Below, one piece after another: positions 32,023 through 43,826 of a DNA stretch of 64,000 nucleotides (position 1 is its first letter; each line of letters begins with the position of its first letter). Below the pieces are notes generated by a model, which saw only the letters and a program-made list of their open reading frames with translations, was not told the origin of the DNA and made no database searches. Source of the DNA: Stenogyne calaminthoides. Taxonomy: Eukaryota; Streptophyta; Magnoliopsida; Lamiales; Lamiaceae. The stretch is from the NCBI GenBank assembly GCA_037126765.1, contig JBBCBC010000009.1, forward strand, positions 22,962,870 through 23,026,869, given 5' to 3'. Position numbers and translations under genes: made by a program.

Positions 32023-32758
32023 TATACCCTCATCTGAATTGGCTTCAAAGGTTTTCAACTGACAATTCCCATTGTTGTGAATAAAACACTTGCACCCAAA
32101 AACATGGAAGTAAGAAACACGAGGTTTTCTGCCCTTCCATAGTTCATAGGGTGTTTTGAAGTGAATCATAGTCAGAGAACATTTGTTCTGAGTATGACAT
32201 GTTGTGTTGATAGCTTCTGCTCAGAAACGGTGCCAACATTGTGCAGCTTCTTTGAGTGTTCTGTTTCTCCGTTCTGCTACACCATTCTGTTGTGGTGTTC
32301 TAGCGGCTGATGTTTCATGTTGTATACCAAACTCAGTGCAAAAATCAGTTATAAAAGAGTTCAGAAACTCTGTACCTTTACCTGATCTGATTTTTACAAT
32401 GATGACACCCTTCTCATTCTGCAATCTCTTGAGCAGCTCAGGTATCTTTGTTGTAGTTTCATTCTTCTTATACAAGAATACAACCCAGGTAAACTTGGAA
32501 TAATCATCCACAATCACCAGAGTGTATTTGCGTCTGCTGAAACTAAGTGGTGTAACTGGTCCAAACATATCCATGTGGAGCAGTTGCAATACTCTGCTGG
32601 ATGCTGGTCCTGGGATCCCCTTAAATGAGGCTTTAACCTGTTTTTCCTTCTGACATGCGACACATGTCTGATCCTTAGAGAATACCTCATTCAGGAGACC
32701 CTCAACCAGAGACATCCTTGCTATCTTGTTAAGAGTCTTAAAGTTCAGATGACTCATT
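32023..32758 (-). pseudogene. A3 integrase core
   Basis: From 32758: the HLNFKTLNKIA pre-integrase zinc finger part, CVACQKEKQ, LHMDMFGPV (first catalytic Asp), VIVDDYSKFTWVVFLYKK, then IRSGKGTEF where copia normally has SDxGxEF, and ARTPQQNGVAERRN with the catalytic Glu. The second catalytic Asp is therefore Gly as read, which would abolish activity. TPYELWKGRKP and VFGCKCFIHN follow at 32169-32030. The N-terminal side is split by a solo LTR at 32759. Confidence 0.85.
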
Positions 32759-34597
32759 TGTTGGGGAATGAGTTGCACAGATCTATTCGGGGTGAATATT
32801 TAAATACAAATTTAATTCATTAATTATTACTAGCATGAATTAATCCTATATTAATTCAAATAATAATTGCAACAACATATCATGCATATAAAAAGCCACG
32901 TAAAACCTACGCATGCGGAATCTACGGGTTTACGTGAGCGTACCTCTCGGGTTGGCAGTGACTTCGGTCGGACGGACTAACCAAAAGGACTTTCCAAGTA
33001 TTCCCTTAGCCCTTGCTCAACTATCCGGTGGAAGGACACTCGTCGAACAATTAACAAAAGGAAAAATAAACTTTGTTGCACCACTTATGCGGATTTGCTA
33101 ATATTTCCAGCACATAGAATTGTACTTGGGAATGAACTAATCATCCCCTATTTATAGATAGGAGGTGGTCGAAATTTTGGGTCCAAAATCAATGTGGGAA
33201 AAGACTTTTCTTGGTCACCAAGAAATCTTGAATATATCTCCTATATTCTCTTTCCCATAATTATGATATTCCACAAAAATTCCACCTTCCCTTGTAATGG
33301 GGTAATTTCAAAAATTTGGTTCAAGATTACAAGATTTGGATCTTCTTGAATTTATGAGATATTCTTGTATTTCAAGAAATACATATCTTCCATAATATCT
33401 TTTCAAGAAAATCAAGAAAATCTTTCTTGTCCATAATATTCAAAAATTTCGAAATATTCATAAAGATAATCAGGTGGGAGATTTCTTGAATTTAATGAGA
33501 TAATCTTGTATTCCAAGAATACATATCTTCATTCCATAACAAAATTCAAAGAAAATCTTTCTCCCTCTTTTATCCATAAATTTCGAAAAACAGAGAAAAT
33601 ATTAAGCAACAATATTTATTTTATTTTAATCACCTTTTCAGTTATTGGACTATTTGTTGGGCTACTCAGGGGGCCTTTAGGAGAATTAAGATTGGATCTT
33701 CTAATGGATCTTGAATATCTAATATTGAGCCACAATATAATTCAAGCCCATAAATATTAATTAATCCCACTACATAATTAATATTGCACCATCCATCTTA
33801 ACCCATATTACAGTCAATATGGCTCCCGGTCATTATTTCCCGTGTTTAAGATTATCTAGCCCATTAATTAATTCAAGCCACTGAAATTGCTTTCCGTTAA
33901 TTAATATCTTTTGTCCTTGGTCGAGGAACGGTTCAACATTATTATCCATACTGGAAACTAATTCCACTTGCAAGATTTGGTATGATAAAACTTATGAACC
34001 TCCCAAGGGGGCAAATCAAGCAAGCGTACTTGCACACGATTCTTCGTATTAAATCTTAGCAATCACATGTGACCAATAATATTGCCCAAGATAAAAAGTA
34101 TTGAATCTCTCTGATTCGCTACCCATGATAAGTCAAAGCAATAGTTACCAATCCCACATGATCCTATTTAAGGGATGAAGGTTAAGAAACACCGAACCAC
34201 TGAGGTCTAATTCTTCCTTGTTCAGTTCTGAAGAATTTATCCTCCTGTAGGTCCTATTCAGTGCATCAGTCATGCACTAGTGTAATCTCTTGGTCAAGAC
34301 AAACCAATCTGAGCCTTACACCTCAACCTTTCGCGATGGTTGTTCATTTCCATCTAGGTCGTTAATGGCGTACTTTTAGTTACAAAGGACTGTTAATTTA
34401 ATCTTCTGTGATCTGGTATCACTAAATTAACTATAGTGTAACACGTACGAATTATTGAACAGTTATGCAGTAAATATATATAACATTCAATCATATTTAA
34501 AGCATCAGTGATAAACAATTTATTTTAGTAAATGAGTCTGAAAATTCAGTTTCGATTATACAAAGTAAAAAGCATACTTTTCAGTATAATCCCAACA
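32759..34597 (-). repeat. Solo LTR B between A3 protease and integrase
   Basis: On plus TGTTGGGGAATGAG to CAGTATAATCCCAACA, 1839 bp, flanked by perfect duplications TCATT (32754-32758 and 34598-34602). Inverted relative to the solo LTR at 30194, 736 bp away. TATA box at 33147-33158 on plus (CCCTATTTATAG). Confidence 0.95.
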
Positions 34598-34602
34598 TCA
34601 TT

Positions 34603-35020
34603 CTCTTGTGCCAGAGCCAACTGCTACTTTTGAAACTCTTAACAATCAGGCATGCATTTCTTGGATAACTGTTCCAATCTGCAGTGTAGATCGTTCCCTT
34701 TCTGGAATAGTTAGCAAAATTTGTTGAGTGGCTTGATTCTTGATAGTGCATTAATCAGTCGAGAACTCAACGCTAAATCCGTTGTCGCAAAATTGTGAAA
34801 CCGATAACAGGTTGTGCTTTAAACCATCGACATACGAGACTCCAGTAACCTGTACATCATCATTCCCTAAGGTTCCGAATCCTTTGGTAAATCCAAAGTT
34901 ATCGTCACCAAATAGTACACGTGGGCCTTCTTGTTCTATATATGAGCTGAAGAGATGTTTGTTGTCAGTCATGTGCCTTGAGCATCCACTATCGATTTAA
35001 CAAATAGTTGCTTGTACACC
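34603..35020 (-). pseudogene. A3 protease
   Basis: IDSGCSRHMTDNKHLFSSY (about 34945-35001) carries the active Asp-Ser-Gly; GPRVLFGDDNFGFTKGFG and VSYVDGLKHNLLSVSQFCD are the conserved continuation in copia of this type. The residue pair before IDSG includes a stop codon where WY is usual. After about 34751 the frame is broken, and a B LTR is inserted further on. Confidence 0.8.
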
Positions 35021-35104
35021 TCCCTTATTGGCCAAACCCACACTATCCTGCAATCAAATCAGGCTTTAGGTACCCCTGTAGGATTGGGTCTTGATGGGTT
35101 AGTG

Positions 35105-35839
35105 TTACCTTTCAGGGATCCAAACAAACAAGGCACTTCTATGGTAATCATCAAGATCAGAAAGCCTAATTTGTCTCCCATAAGCATCTACGTAATCATA
35201 CATCTCTTCATGTGCTTTCTGGTTAGTATAATTACGAGTGTGACCCTTGGATGAACCAGAAGACATGGGATTTTTCTGATTAGTCTGTCTTCTTTTAATA
35301 CAGTGTGGTTCAGGTGCAGATGTCCTGGATTTCTGGTTGAAGGGATAGGTACGACTGCTACCATCAAAAGATTCATATCTCTTTTGCACAAATGGTTTCA
35401 GCAGTTTACCCTTAGCATGCTTGTTAGGCAGCTTAACCTGATTAGATTTCAGCTGGGACTGTCCCTTGCGAGATGGTCCAGGCTGATATCTAGTATGTTG
35501 ATTAGGTTGAAGTCTTTTCAGAAGAACAGGGTTCTTCTGTTGATTCCTCGTTTGTTGCTTAATCAGTTGGGGTCCATTTCTGTTCCCTTTCTGATTAGGC
35601 TTTGGCCTTACCTGATCAACTGGTTTCTTTCCCTTATCAGATACAGATTTAGCATGATATGCATCTTTACCAGAAACCTTCTTTGATTCACCTTTTGAGG
35701 ATGAACCAATCGGGACATGTGAGGATCCAGAAGGGCTTTCAAACCCAATACCCTTCTTATTAGTTGGCTTCCAAAAGTAGCTTGTTATTTCATCAACATT
35801 TTTAGAAGCTTTTCCAAAAATCTCTACTTTCTTTCGCAA
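35105..35839 (-). pseudogene. A3 gag-protease linker
   Basis: 245 residues open, basic and Ser/Pro/Gln-rich (VRPKPNQKGNRNGPQLIKQQ). Homologous to 434-823 in A1. Ends with YHRSALFVWIP just before the protease. Function unknown; may aid RNA binding. Confidence 0.6.
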
Positions 35840-35872
35840 ATTGTCCTCACTTTATTTTAGACTCTCATGCAG

Positions 35873-36304
35873 TCAGAAGAGTTCATCAAACTTAGCTTGG
35901 AGGATTTTGAGATCATCAGATTGCTGCTTGTTGATAGCTTGTTGTTCCTTAACCAGTTTACCCTGATCAGAAGAGCTGACTTTCAGAAACTCCAGTTCTG
36001 TAGTCATCTTCTGAACAGTCTCAACTGATTTCAGTTCAACAGCTCTACTTACAACTTTATCCTTGACAAGCTGAGTGTTCTCAAACCTAAGCTTATCGTT
36101 CTCAGCTTCCACTATTGTATAAGTGTCTATTGCATTAGAGAGATCATCAAGCAATTGCTCATTGTAGAGTTGCAGATCAATCTCTCCAGCAGGTGTGCTC
36201 AGCACAACAGGTGTGGAAACAGAAAACACAGAAGGTTTAAAAGTTACCTCAGTTTGATCAGCATCTTTGGCCATGAGATAGATGTCATCATCAGATGAGA
36301 ACAA
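35873..36304 (-). pseudogene. A3 gag C-terminal coiled-coil region
   Basis: TPAGEIDLQLYNEQLLDDLS then a charged helix (VETVQKMTTELEFLKVSSSD) predicted by eye as coiled coil. Same module in A1 (about 1165-1420) and A2 (4474-4617). Separated from upstream gag by a stop and a short GTCGTCGAG microsatellite at about 36308-36332. Confidence 0.6.
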
Positions 36305-36372
36305 AGATCGTCGAGGTCGTCGAGGTCGTCGACATCATCAGTAGTGGTCATCAGGTAGAAGTCCTCGACAAA

Positions 36373-37665
36373 TTAATATCCAGAATCATCTGAAGGCAGA
36401 TAAGAGTCATCGATACCTGATGTATCAACAACCATGGCTTTTCTGTCGTGGTGTCTTTGTTCTCTTCTACTACGCTTCTCTTCTCTCTCCTTTGGAGTCA
36501 GGTCAGGACAATCAGCACTGTAGTGACCTATTTTTTGACAGTTGAAGCAAGCTTCAGGTTCTCCAGAATTTCGTCTGCCAGGTGAGTCATTTCTTCTATA
36601 GGATCTGTCAGGTGACTTCCCAGTTTGCGTGTAGTCAGAATTCCTTCTATCTGATCTATTGTCTCTTCTATCATCAGAACGATCATCTCTCTTATCTCCT
36701 CTGCGGTCATCTCTATGATCATCTCTTCTGTCATCAGAACAATTCCTTTCTTGTGATCTGTCAGTAGATCTCTTGTCTCTTCCTCTGCTGTTCTGATAGT
36801 CTCTATAAAATTTTCGATACTTTCCCACTTGAATATTTGACCTTTCTACCTTTCTGGTCCGCAAAGCAATCTGTTCAGACTGACTAATGATATTTCCTAT
36901 TGGTTCAGTAGACTTCGAACTACTGTTAGCTGCCTTGAATGCAACTGCTTTTGATGTGGCAGGTGTAGCTTCAGCAGGTGACTCGTCTTCTTCTTGACCT
37001 CTTTCAATCAGGTCGAATTCATGAGGTTTTAGACTCAGAGATAGGTTGCTTGGCTTCATCTTCACAATATCTTGGCAATCTTTAATCACAGTTACTTTCA
37101 TGTCCCATTTCTTGGTCAGGGACCTCAAGATCTTGTAGTTGATGTCCTTATCTGACATTTCTCGTCCTAGTTCACGAAGCTTGTTAACTGACATGGTAAT
37201 TCTTCCATCAAGCTGATTTATAGTTTCATCTGGTAGCATCTTGAATTTCTCAAACTTCACTAGTTCCGCTTGTAGTCTGTTGTCCTTAATCAGATCGTTT
37301 CCTTCACAAATCTTAGCAAGAGTATCCCATATCTACTTAGCAGTCTTGAGATAATTGATCTTCTCACGTTTTGTCTTAACCATCTTCATGATGATATGTT
37401 TGGCTATAGTATCCAGATTGGACAATTTCCTTTCCTCAGCATCCATCAGTGAAGGACTCTTTCTGATTCTAACTCCAGTAGGATGTGCTGGATCACCTCC
37501 TTCAACTGGGCTGTTGTAATAGATGATGATGGGTCATTGTTCAAGAATTTCCATCATTCTACTGCTTATCGCACCTAGATGGTTGCTCATGAGTATGGTC
37601 CAGTCAGCATACTCATCAATAGAGAACTTCGGCAGATCATGATACATTCCAGAAGTGTTATCCAT
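36373..37665 (-). pseudogene. A3 gag (capsid and nucleocapsid)
   Basis: Starts at 37665 with MDNTSGMYHDLPKFSIDEYA. Two in-frame stops (near 37538 and 37334) break the N-terminal 130 residues; from 37260 to 36373 it is open for 295 residues. It contains SDKDINYKILRSLTKKWDMK, an Arg/Asp repeat tract (DDRRDDHRDDRRGDKRDD) and an intact zinc knuckle ACFNCQKIGHYSADCPD (about 36509-36551), the only complete CCHC among the family A copies here. It ends in an acidic tail SYLPSDDSGY. It would package the element RNA. Confidence 0.85.
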
Positions 37666-37792
37666 GCTGAATAAGTGAGTTTAAAAACAAATGAGTTTTA
37701 AAAACAGGTTTTTCAAAGATTTGTTCAAGTGACCACAATGGTTCTTCCTCAAGAACCGATGATACTCAAAGTCAGTGGTCCGTAGAACCACT

Positions 37793-37820
37793 GCTCTGAT
37801 ACCACTTGTAGGTCCCGAAC
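37793..37820 (-). other. A3 primer binding site and 14-bp remnant of 5' LTR
   Basis: TGGTATCAGAGC on minus (37793-37804), then TGTAGGTCCCGAAC (37807-37820), the first bases of the family A LTR on plus, cut by a B LTR. Confidence 0.85.
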
Positions 37821-39330
37821 TGTTGGGGAATTAATTGCCTGGATCTATTCGGGATGAATATTTAAATACAAATTTAATTCTAACAATTATTACTAGCATG
37901 AATTAATCCTATATTAATTCAAATAATAATTCAACAACAAATCATGCGTATAAACAGTTCACATAAATCCTACGCATGCGAAATTGCTACGGGTTTACGT
38001 GAACTAACCTCTTGGGGGTGGCAATGGTCTCGTCGATAAGAACACACCAAAAAGCGTTCCCAAGTATTCCCTAGTCCTTGCTCGTCAATCCGGTGGAAGG
38101 AAGCTCGCGAACAATTAACAAAAGGGATAATAAAAATTTGTTGCACCACCTTTGTGGATTTACTAATTTTTCCAGCACATGAAATTGTACTTGGGAATGA
38201 AACATTCATCCCCTATTTATAGAGGGGTGTTGGACGATTTTTTGGCATGGAATAGGGGGAAGAAAATCTTTTTCTTGATCTCCAAGAAATCTTGAATATA
38301 TCTCCTATATTCTTTTCTCCATAATTAAAATATTCCATAAAAATCCCAACTCCTCTTGTTATGGGAATTTTCGAAAATAATAGGAACAAGAAACCAAGAT
38401 TTGGATCTTCTTGAATTTATGAGATATACTTGTATTTCAAGAAATACATATCTTCCATAATATCTTTTCAAGAAAATCAAGAAAATTTTTCTTTCTCTTT
38501 TATTTCAAAAAATTCGAAAATATCCATATGAATAACCAAGTGGGAGATTTCTTGAATTTAATGAGATAATCTTGTATTCCAAGAATACATATCTTCATTC
38601 CATAACAAAATTCAAAGAAAATCTTTCTCCCCTTTTATTCATAATTTTCGAAAAAATGAGGAAAAATAAGCAACAAAATTTATTTTATTTTTAAACATTT
38701 TTTTCAGTTATTGGACTTTATGTTGGGCTACTTGGGGGGCCTTTAGGAGAATTAAGATTGGACCTTCCAATGGATCTTGAATTATCAATATTGAGCCACA
38801 ATATTATTCAAGCCCATAAATATTAATTAATCCCACTACATAATTAATATTGCACTATCCATCTTAACCCATATTATAGTCAATATGGCTCCAGGTTATT
38901 ATTTCCCGTGTTTAAGATTATCTAGCCCATTAATTAATTCAAGCCACTGAAATAGTTTTTCCATTAATTAATATCTTTTATCCTTGGTAAAGGAACAGTT
39001 CCACTTGCAAGATTTGGTATGATAAAATTTATGAACCTCCCAAGGGGGCAAATCGAACAAGCGTACTTGCACACGATTCTCCGTATTAAATCTTAGCAAC
39101 ACATGTGACCAATAATATTGCCCAAGATATAAAGTATTGAATCTCGTTGATTCTCTACCCGTAATAAGTCAAAGCAATAATTACTAACCACACGCGATCC
39201 TATTTAAGGGACGAAGATTAAGAAATAACGAACCAATTGAGGTCTAATTCTTCCTAGTTCAGTTCTGAAGAATTTGTTCTCCTGTAGGTCCTCTTCAGTG
39301 CACTAGACATGCACTAGTGTAATCTCTTGG
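37821..39330 (-). repeat. Truncated LTR B at A3 5' LTR
   Basis: Starts TGTTGGGGAATTAATTG and is collinear with the minus-oriented B LTR at 32759 until AATCTCTTGG (39330), where about 300 bp of its U3 end are missing. The rest of A3's 5' LTR is missing too, so one deletion probably removed both. TATA box near 38211-38222. Confidence 0.88.
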
Positions 39331-39360
39331 GTTTTCTTAGTTTTCTGAAATCTGATCTAA

Positions 39361-39572
39361 ACGTTTAATTTTCAGTAAAAAAAAAAATATATATATTATT
39401 TTAATGAAAATCGGTCAAAACCGCCGGTTTAAAGGTTGACCAGTTTTTGGTTTTGACCGGTTTTCAATCGGTTTTTCCGGTTTTAGGGATAGCGGCCCAA
39501 TAGCGGTTTTATATACTGCTATTGGGCCGGTTCAAAGCGATTTGCCGGTCGGACCGGGTTTTTAAAACAGAG
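39361..39572. repeat. hAT-like right end, second copy
   Basis: Matches 43342-43549 (ACGTTTAATTTTCAGTAAAA to TTTTTAAAACAGAG) with small differences. It is the same end of the element at 42273-43549; the left part is absent. It contains repeats of CCGGTTTT and TAGCGGCCCAATAGCGG. Confidence 0.75.
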
Positions 39573-39640
39573 ATTTAAATCCAACCGAGACCCGTGGAGG
39601 CTGAGCAATGGTGCACGAGGGTTGTCAATAGTGCACTTTA

Positions 39641-39755
39641 AGTATATTTTGAAACACTTAAAACAGCTTTCAGAAGCATTTATTTTCAAAAGTTGTGAGA
39701 GGGAGCTTTGAAAATAAGTGTTTCTGGAAGCTGTTTTAAGTGTTTCAAAACACGC
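39641..39755. mobile_element. Foldback MITE of about 115 bp
   Basis: Arms 39647-39692 (TTTTGAAACACTTAAAACAG...) and 39706-39750 are near-perfect inverted repeats around a roughly 13-bp loop. CTTTA occurs at 39636-39640 and 39757-39761, a possible 5-bp duplication. Confidence 0.6.
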
Positions 39756-41100
39756 CCTTTAGATGATTTCACTAATTGTGGGATTGAATCCTTGGATTTC
39801 AGACTAAACGGGCCACTAACAAAGTACGAAATTAAAATTTTGAATTTAAATTTAAATTCAGAATAATTAGTACATAATGATGAAATTTTAATTACGCATA
39901 AAATTAAAAAAATACTTAATAATATAATTTAGGCTAATTTTTATATGAAATATTTCACAGATCTAGAACTCGTGAAATATGATCCGCGAGTCCAAATGAG
40001 AAACGCATAAAAACATAATGAAAATTTGTGGATCTTGTGCGGGTCAAACCGGGTCGAACAAAATTTTCAATTAAATTTGCGCAAAGGCAGAACAGCAGAA
40101 CTTGCTCTGAGATATGTGTTACTACACATGCATACATGTGTTGCTGTGAGTACATGTATGTGTTATTGTAAGGAGCGATCCGTGAAAACATGAACTGTGT
40201 GTTAGAATGAGAAGCGCATATACACTAAGCGAAAATTTATGGATCCTGTGCAGGCCGAATTGGGCCAAATTTTAATTATCTATAAAATTTGTGCAAAGGC
40301 AAAACAACATAACTCGCTCCGAGATTTGTGTTACAATAAGGGCAAACATTTGTTATTGTAAGTACATGTATGTATTAGTGTAAGGACAAATAACACATAC
40401 TTGTTTTTCACTACACATATTTATTTGTAAGGTATTGAAAATTGTGTTACTACATGCGCACACATGTGTTACTGTGAGAAGAAATGTGTGTTACTATATG
40501 AACAAAACGACTCCCTCTATTTTCATCCGCTTCCTGCTCTGTTATTTATTCATATATACTTCTCCTTCTGAAGAATGAGTAGCTGTTTTAAGTAAATGCT
40601 CAAACCACCAGATTATATTACTGAATTAGTAAAAATATCTTCTTTTTTTAATCGTCATGTATTAATACATAATTATCCTTACAGTAACACATACTTACCT
40701 TTATAGTTAACACAAATTGGGAGTGAATTTCATGTTTTGTCTTTTAACGAATTTTTAGAAAAAATCTACTTGACTCGATTTTACCTGCGCAGAATTCGCG
40801 AAACTTATAATTTAAGGATTGGTAATTGAGTTAAACCACCTCAATCAAATATATATATATATATAATATCTATAAAATATTCAACACTGCTGCATTTCAA
40901 CATTTGTATTCATATTTGAACATAATATTATCTTTTAATTTATTTTATTAAAAATAAGTACAACAATAAAATAAATCACGAGTAAAATTGATGCAGCGTA
41001 AATCACAGAACACATGGAAGATAGGAATTGAGAAGAATGTTGTGACACTATGTGTACTAGATCAACCAACAATCTCGACTGGACCGATTTTTTCGCGTTG
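39756..41100. repeat. AT-rich spacer with two-unit roughly 200-bp direct repeat
   Basis: Units about 39978-40168 and 40169-40387 both run from ATCCGYGA through GTGGATC/ATGGATC, GCAAAGGCA and CATGTATGTRTT, with 15-25% divergence by eye. Short GTGTTACT and TACATGTATGTGTTA words recur to 40700. A (TA)n run lies near 40850-40865. No gene seen. Confidence 0.6.
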
Positions 41101-41774
41101 CTAACTTACTATATTCATGAGCAGGGAACCTAGGATAGCCCACACGAAATTGTCAATCTCAAAATCCACAGGACCCCGACGGCGATCCGCAGCTGCCTTG
41201 TACGACGAGTCTCTGCATGCAACAATCATATGATCCCGAGTCTCTGCATGCAGCTGTTGCAACTCGATAAATGTCCTAGAAAAAAAACTATGCAACGTGC
41301 ACATCATCAGTGGTGCGTGGACCATTTTTTAGAACCGATGGATGACTACAAGGATCGAGCCGTGACCCTGCTGTGAAGTCCATGCTAATGGCGTACACGG
41401 CGAGATAAACCTGCATTGGTGGCCGTCCCCTTTGATGTGCGACAAAGCGCGATAAAACGCGCAACATCGGTAGGCCAAAAATAACAACGACGGGCCAATT
41501 CTACTGATCGATCTCGCCCGACATGTCCCGCACCATGCAAATCTTCAATGATGCGGCTACCTTGTGGAATGCACAAACGCAAACCCTTGAACAAAAAACC
41601 CTCAACCACAAGGAAATCTACAAACATCCCAGACACCAAACTCGACAAAATCCAAGCGAACAACGGGTTGGAGGCATAAGTCTCACAAAATGTCTCAAAC
41701 CCCGGAACATGAAGGCACATGTCCAAAAGAAGAAAATGACGGTGACTAAGAGTGTTCGCCACTCGGTTTGACAC
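41101..41774 (-). pseudogene. Ty3/gypsy pol remnant (RNase H-integrase)
   Basis: At 41774-41385 on minus: SNRVANTLSHRH (the RNase H to integrase junction, normally SNRVADALSRR), LRLCIPQGS, DLHGAGHVGRDRSVELARRCYFWPT (integrase zinc-binding part) and CRTSKGTATNAG. At 41325-41101: YKAAADRRRGPVDFEIDNFVW, a later integrase segment, so the catalytic core between them is deleted. A short relic; no LTR found nearby. Confidence 0.8.
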
Positions 41775-42264
41775 CCCCGAGTCTTACTATTTAAGGACAA
41801 AATTATTTTCGTTGAAACTTTCGTAAGCATATTGAAAAAAAATTTAAAAAATTTGAAGGCAATGCACTATTTTCTTGTAGTGTTTGGATGAAAAACTTAT
41901 TTGAAGTAGTTGAAATAGAAGTTCTTGCTTATAAGATGGTTGTTACAAAAAATTGAAAATATTATTTTTTTAGTTGGTCTCCTGCACCAGGTCCTTCATT
42001 AATTATATAGTGTATTTTTTTAATATATAATTTATTACACTGAAACATACAATATGTTTAGACTGAAACATGTTGCACGTTTGAACATACACTTTGGTAA
42101 GGTTGGTGTGGGGAGAAATCCCCCGGTAATGCGCGCATGATCGAACCTTGTATTGGATAATTTTTTATTAAAATATTGTGGAGGTTTGTCTTGTAGATTA
42201 AATTGTGTTGTCTATCGTACATGTGTTTGTTACTCGATTACATCCTTAGATTTATAACTCACCC
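41775..42264. other. AT-rich spacer, nothing recognised
   Basis: No reading frame or repeat structure that I can support. Confidence 0.5.
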
Positions 42265-42272
42265 GACTCAAG

Positions 42273-43549
42273 CAATGTTTTAAAAACCGGAACCGGAAGT
42301 TGAGCCGGACGACCCAAAAAAAAGGTTGGACCGGGGTCGGACAGGTCGGACCGGATTGAGCCGGTATGACGTCATAATAAATATTATATATATATATATA
42401 TATATAATATGCATAATTTTTTTAAAAATTCAAAATATAGAGTATGATAAGTGAATATAAAGTATCTAAAGTCACTTCAAACTTCAAAGTTCAAACTTAA
42501 ATTTCTAAACATAATAGAAATGTCCATTAACATAAATAGTTCCAACTTTCAAATTTTAATTTCCAAACATAAAAGAAATGTCATCAACAATATAAAAGTC
42601 ACAAGTCATAACATAAAGCAAACATAGTAGATGTCAAATACAATACAAGAGTTTGAAATTCAAATCATCATCACAAATGTCTTATGATTGCAAAATAAAT
42701 AAAAGTGAACAACAAGTCCAAATTTTATGCCGTAAATTGTCTTCCAAGTTCCTCATCCAACAAGTCCAAGTTGCCCAAGCCATCCAAGTCTAAGTTTCCA
42801 AAGTTGTCCAAATCAACATCATCATTATCAATGGGTGCATCATTCAAGTTAACATCACCTAATTTTCAGAAAAAAAAAATTGTAGAGAGATGGGTGCATC
42901 ATTATCAATGGGTGCATCATTCAAGTCAACAAAATTATCTTTCTCACTAAAATATAATTTTCTCTCTCTACAAAAAAATTGAAATTGACGATTGACATTG
43001 ATGAAGAAGAAGGCGGCGGCGGCGGAAATCGGAGCAAGCAATGGAGGAAAAGCCGACGGAGAGCAGAGAAGAAGAAATGACACTAAAATTTTCCAATGTT
43101 GCCGACGACATTTGGAGGCGATGGTGGAGGTTGGAGTCGGAAAATGCTCCGGCACCACTCGCCTGCCGTCACGCACAAGGATTTTTGCCCCAAAAGGTAG
43201 TTTTCTTCGGCGATTGAAGAAGATGAAGTTGTTGGCCCCAAGAGGTAGCTTTCTCCGGTGAATTTATAACGACGACGAACAGATCCATGGTAAAAATCGA
43301 AGAACTGGTCCATGAGTAATGATGGACGGCGAACGGTAAGCACGTTTAATTTTCAGTAAAAAAAAATATATATTATTTTAATGAAAATCGGTCAAAACCG
43401 CAGGTTTAACGGTTGACCGGTTTCCGATTTTGACCGGTTTTCAATCGATTTTTCCGGTTTTAGGGATAGCGGCCCAATAGCGGTTTTATATACTGCTATT
43501 GGGCCGATTCAGAGCGGTTCGCCGGTCGGACTGGATTTTTAAAACAGAG
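42273..43549. mobile_element. Non-autonomous hAT-like DNA transposon
   Basis: Bounded by 8-bp direct repeats GACTCAAG (42265-42272, 43550-43557). The ends are inverted: TGTTTTAAAAACCGG on the left and the complement of TTTTTAAAACAG on the right, with further CCGG-rich subterminal repeats. An 8-bp duplication fits the hAT superfamily. The interior has no transposase core. It contains a short acidic coding-like tail (minus, 42725-42862), a duplicated TCAATGGGTGCATCATTCAA block and a GC-richer stretch (43000-43270), possibly captured sequence. Confidence 0.75.
42725..42862 (-). pseudogene. Acidic C-terminal coding remnant in hAT-like element
   Basis: Minus-strand frame ending at TAA (42727-42725) reads NLDLDGLGNLDLLDEELG before the stop, with Asp/Leu repeats. 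It may be the C-terminal tail of a lost transposase; I do not recognise a domain. Confidence 0.35.
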
Positions 43550-43557
43550 GACTCAAG

Positions 43558-43785
43558 GGCCAACTGTACTGATGAGGGAGTTTTTCCTACCTCCCTTACC
43601 TTACCCAAAAAAAACTACAACTTATGCAAACTCATGTTTACAATGAACTCTATTTTTATTTTTTACTTTCTACCAATAATTTCAATTGATAACACATAAT
43701 ATATCAAATTAATTTTCTTTTAAAGGTTTAAAATTTAGCATCTATATTACATGTACAAAAATAAAATTCAAAAAAAAAATAAAAT

Positions 43786-43826
<41 letters not shown>

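Larger units (their letters stand above)
12717..37820 (-). mobile_element. Copia element A3 (family A), near complete with nested insertions
   Basis: A minus-strand element with PBS (37793-37804), gag, protease, integrase, RT/RNase H, a post-pol ORF, polypurine tract (23390-23406) and 3' LTR. Only 14 bp of the 5' LTR remain (37807-37820) before a truncated B LTR. B1 sits in its 3' LTR, and two solo B LTRs sit in pol. Without these the body is roughly 11 kb between LTRs, large for copia and consistent with a SIRE-like group carrying an additional ORF. The 3' side lies in a CACTA remnant. No target duplication can be checked because the 5' side is lost. Confidence 0.88.

Noticed and set aside
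41101..41774. Complete gypsy element.
   Set aside because: Only two short pol pieces remain and no LTRs or PBS are visible around them.
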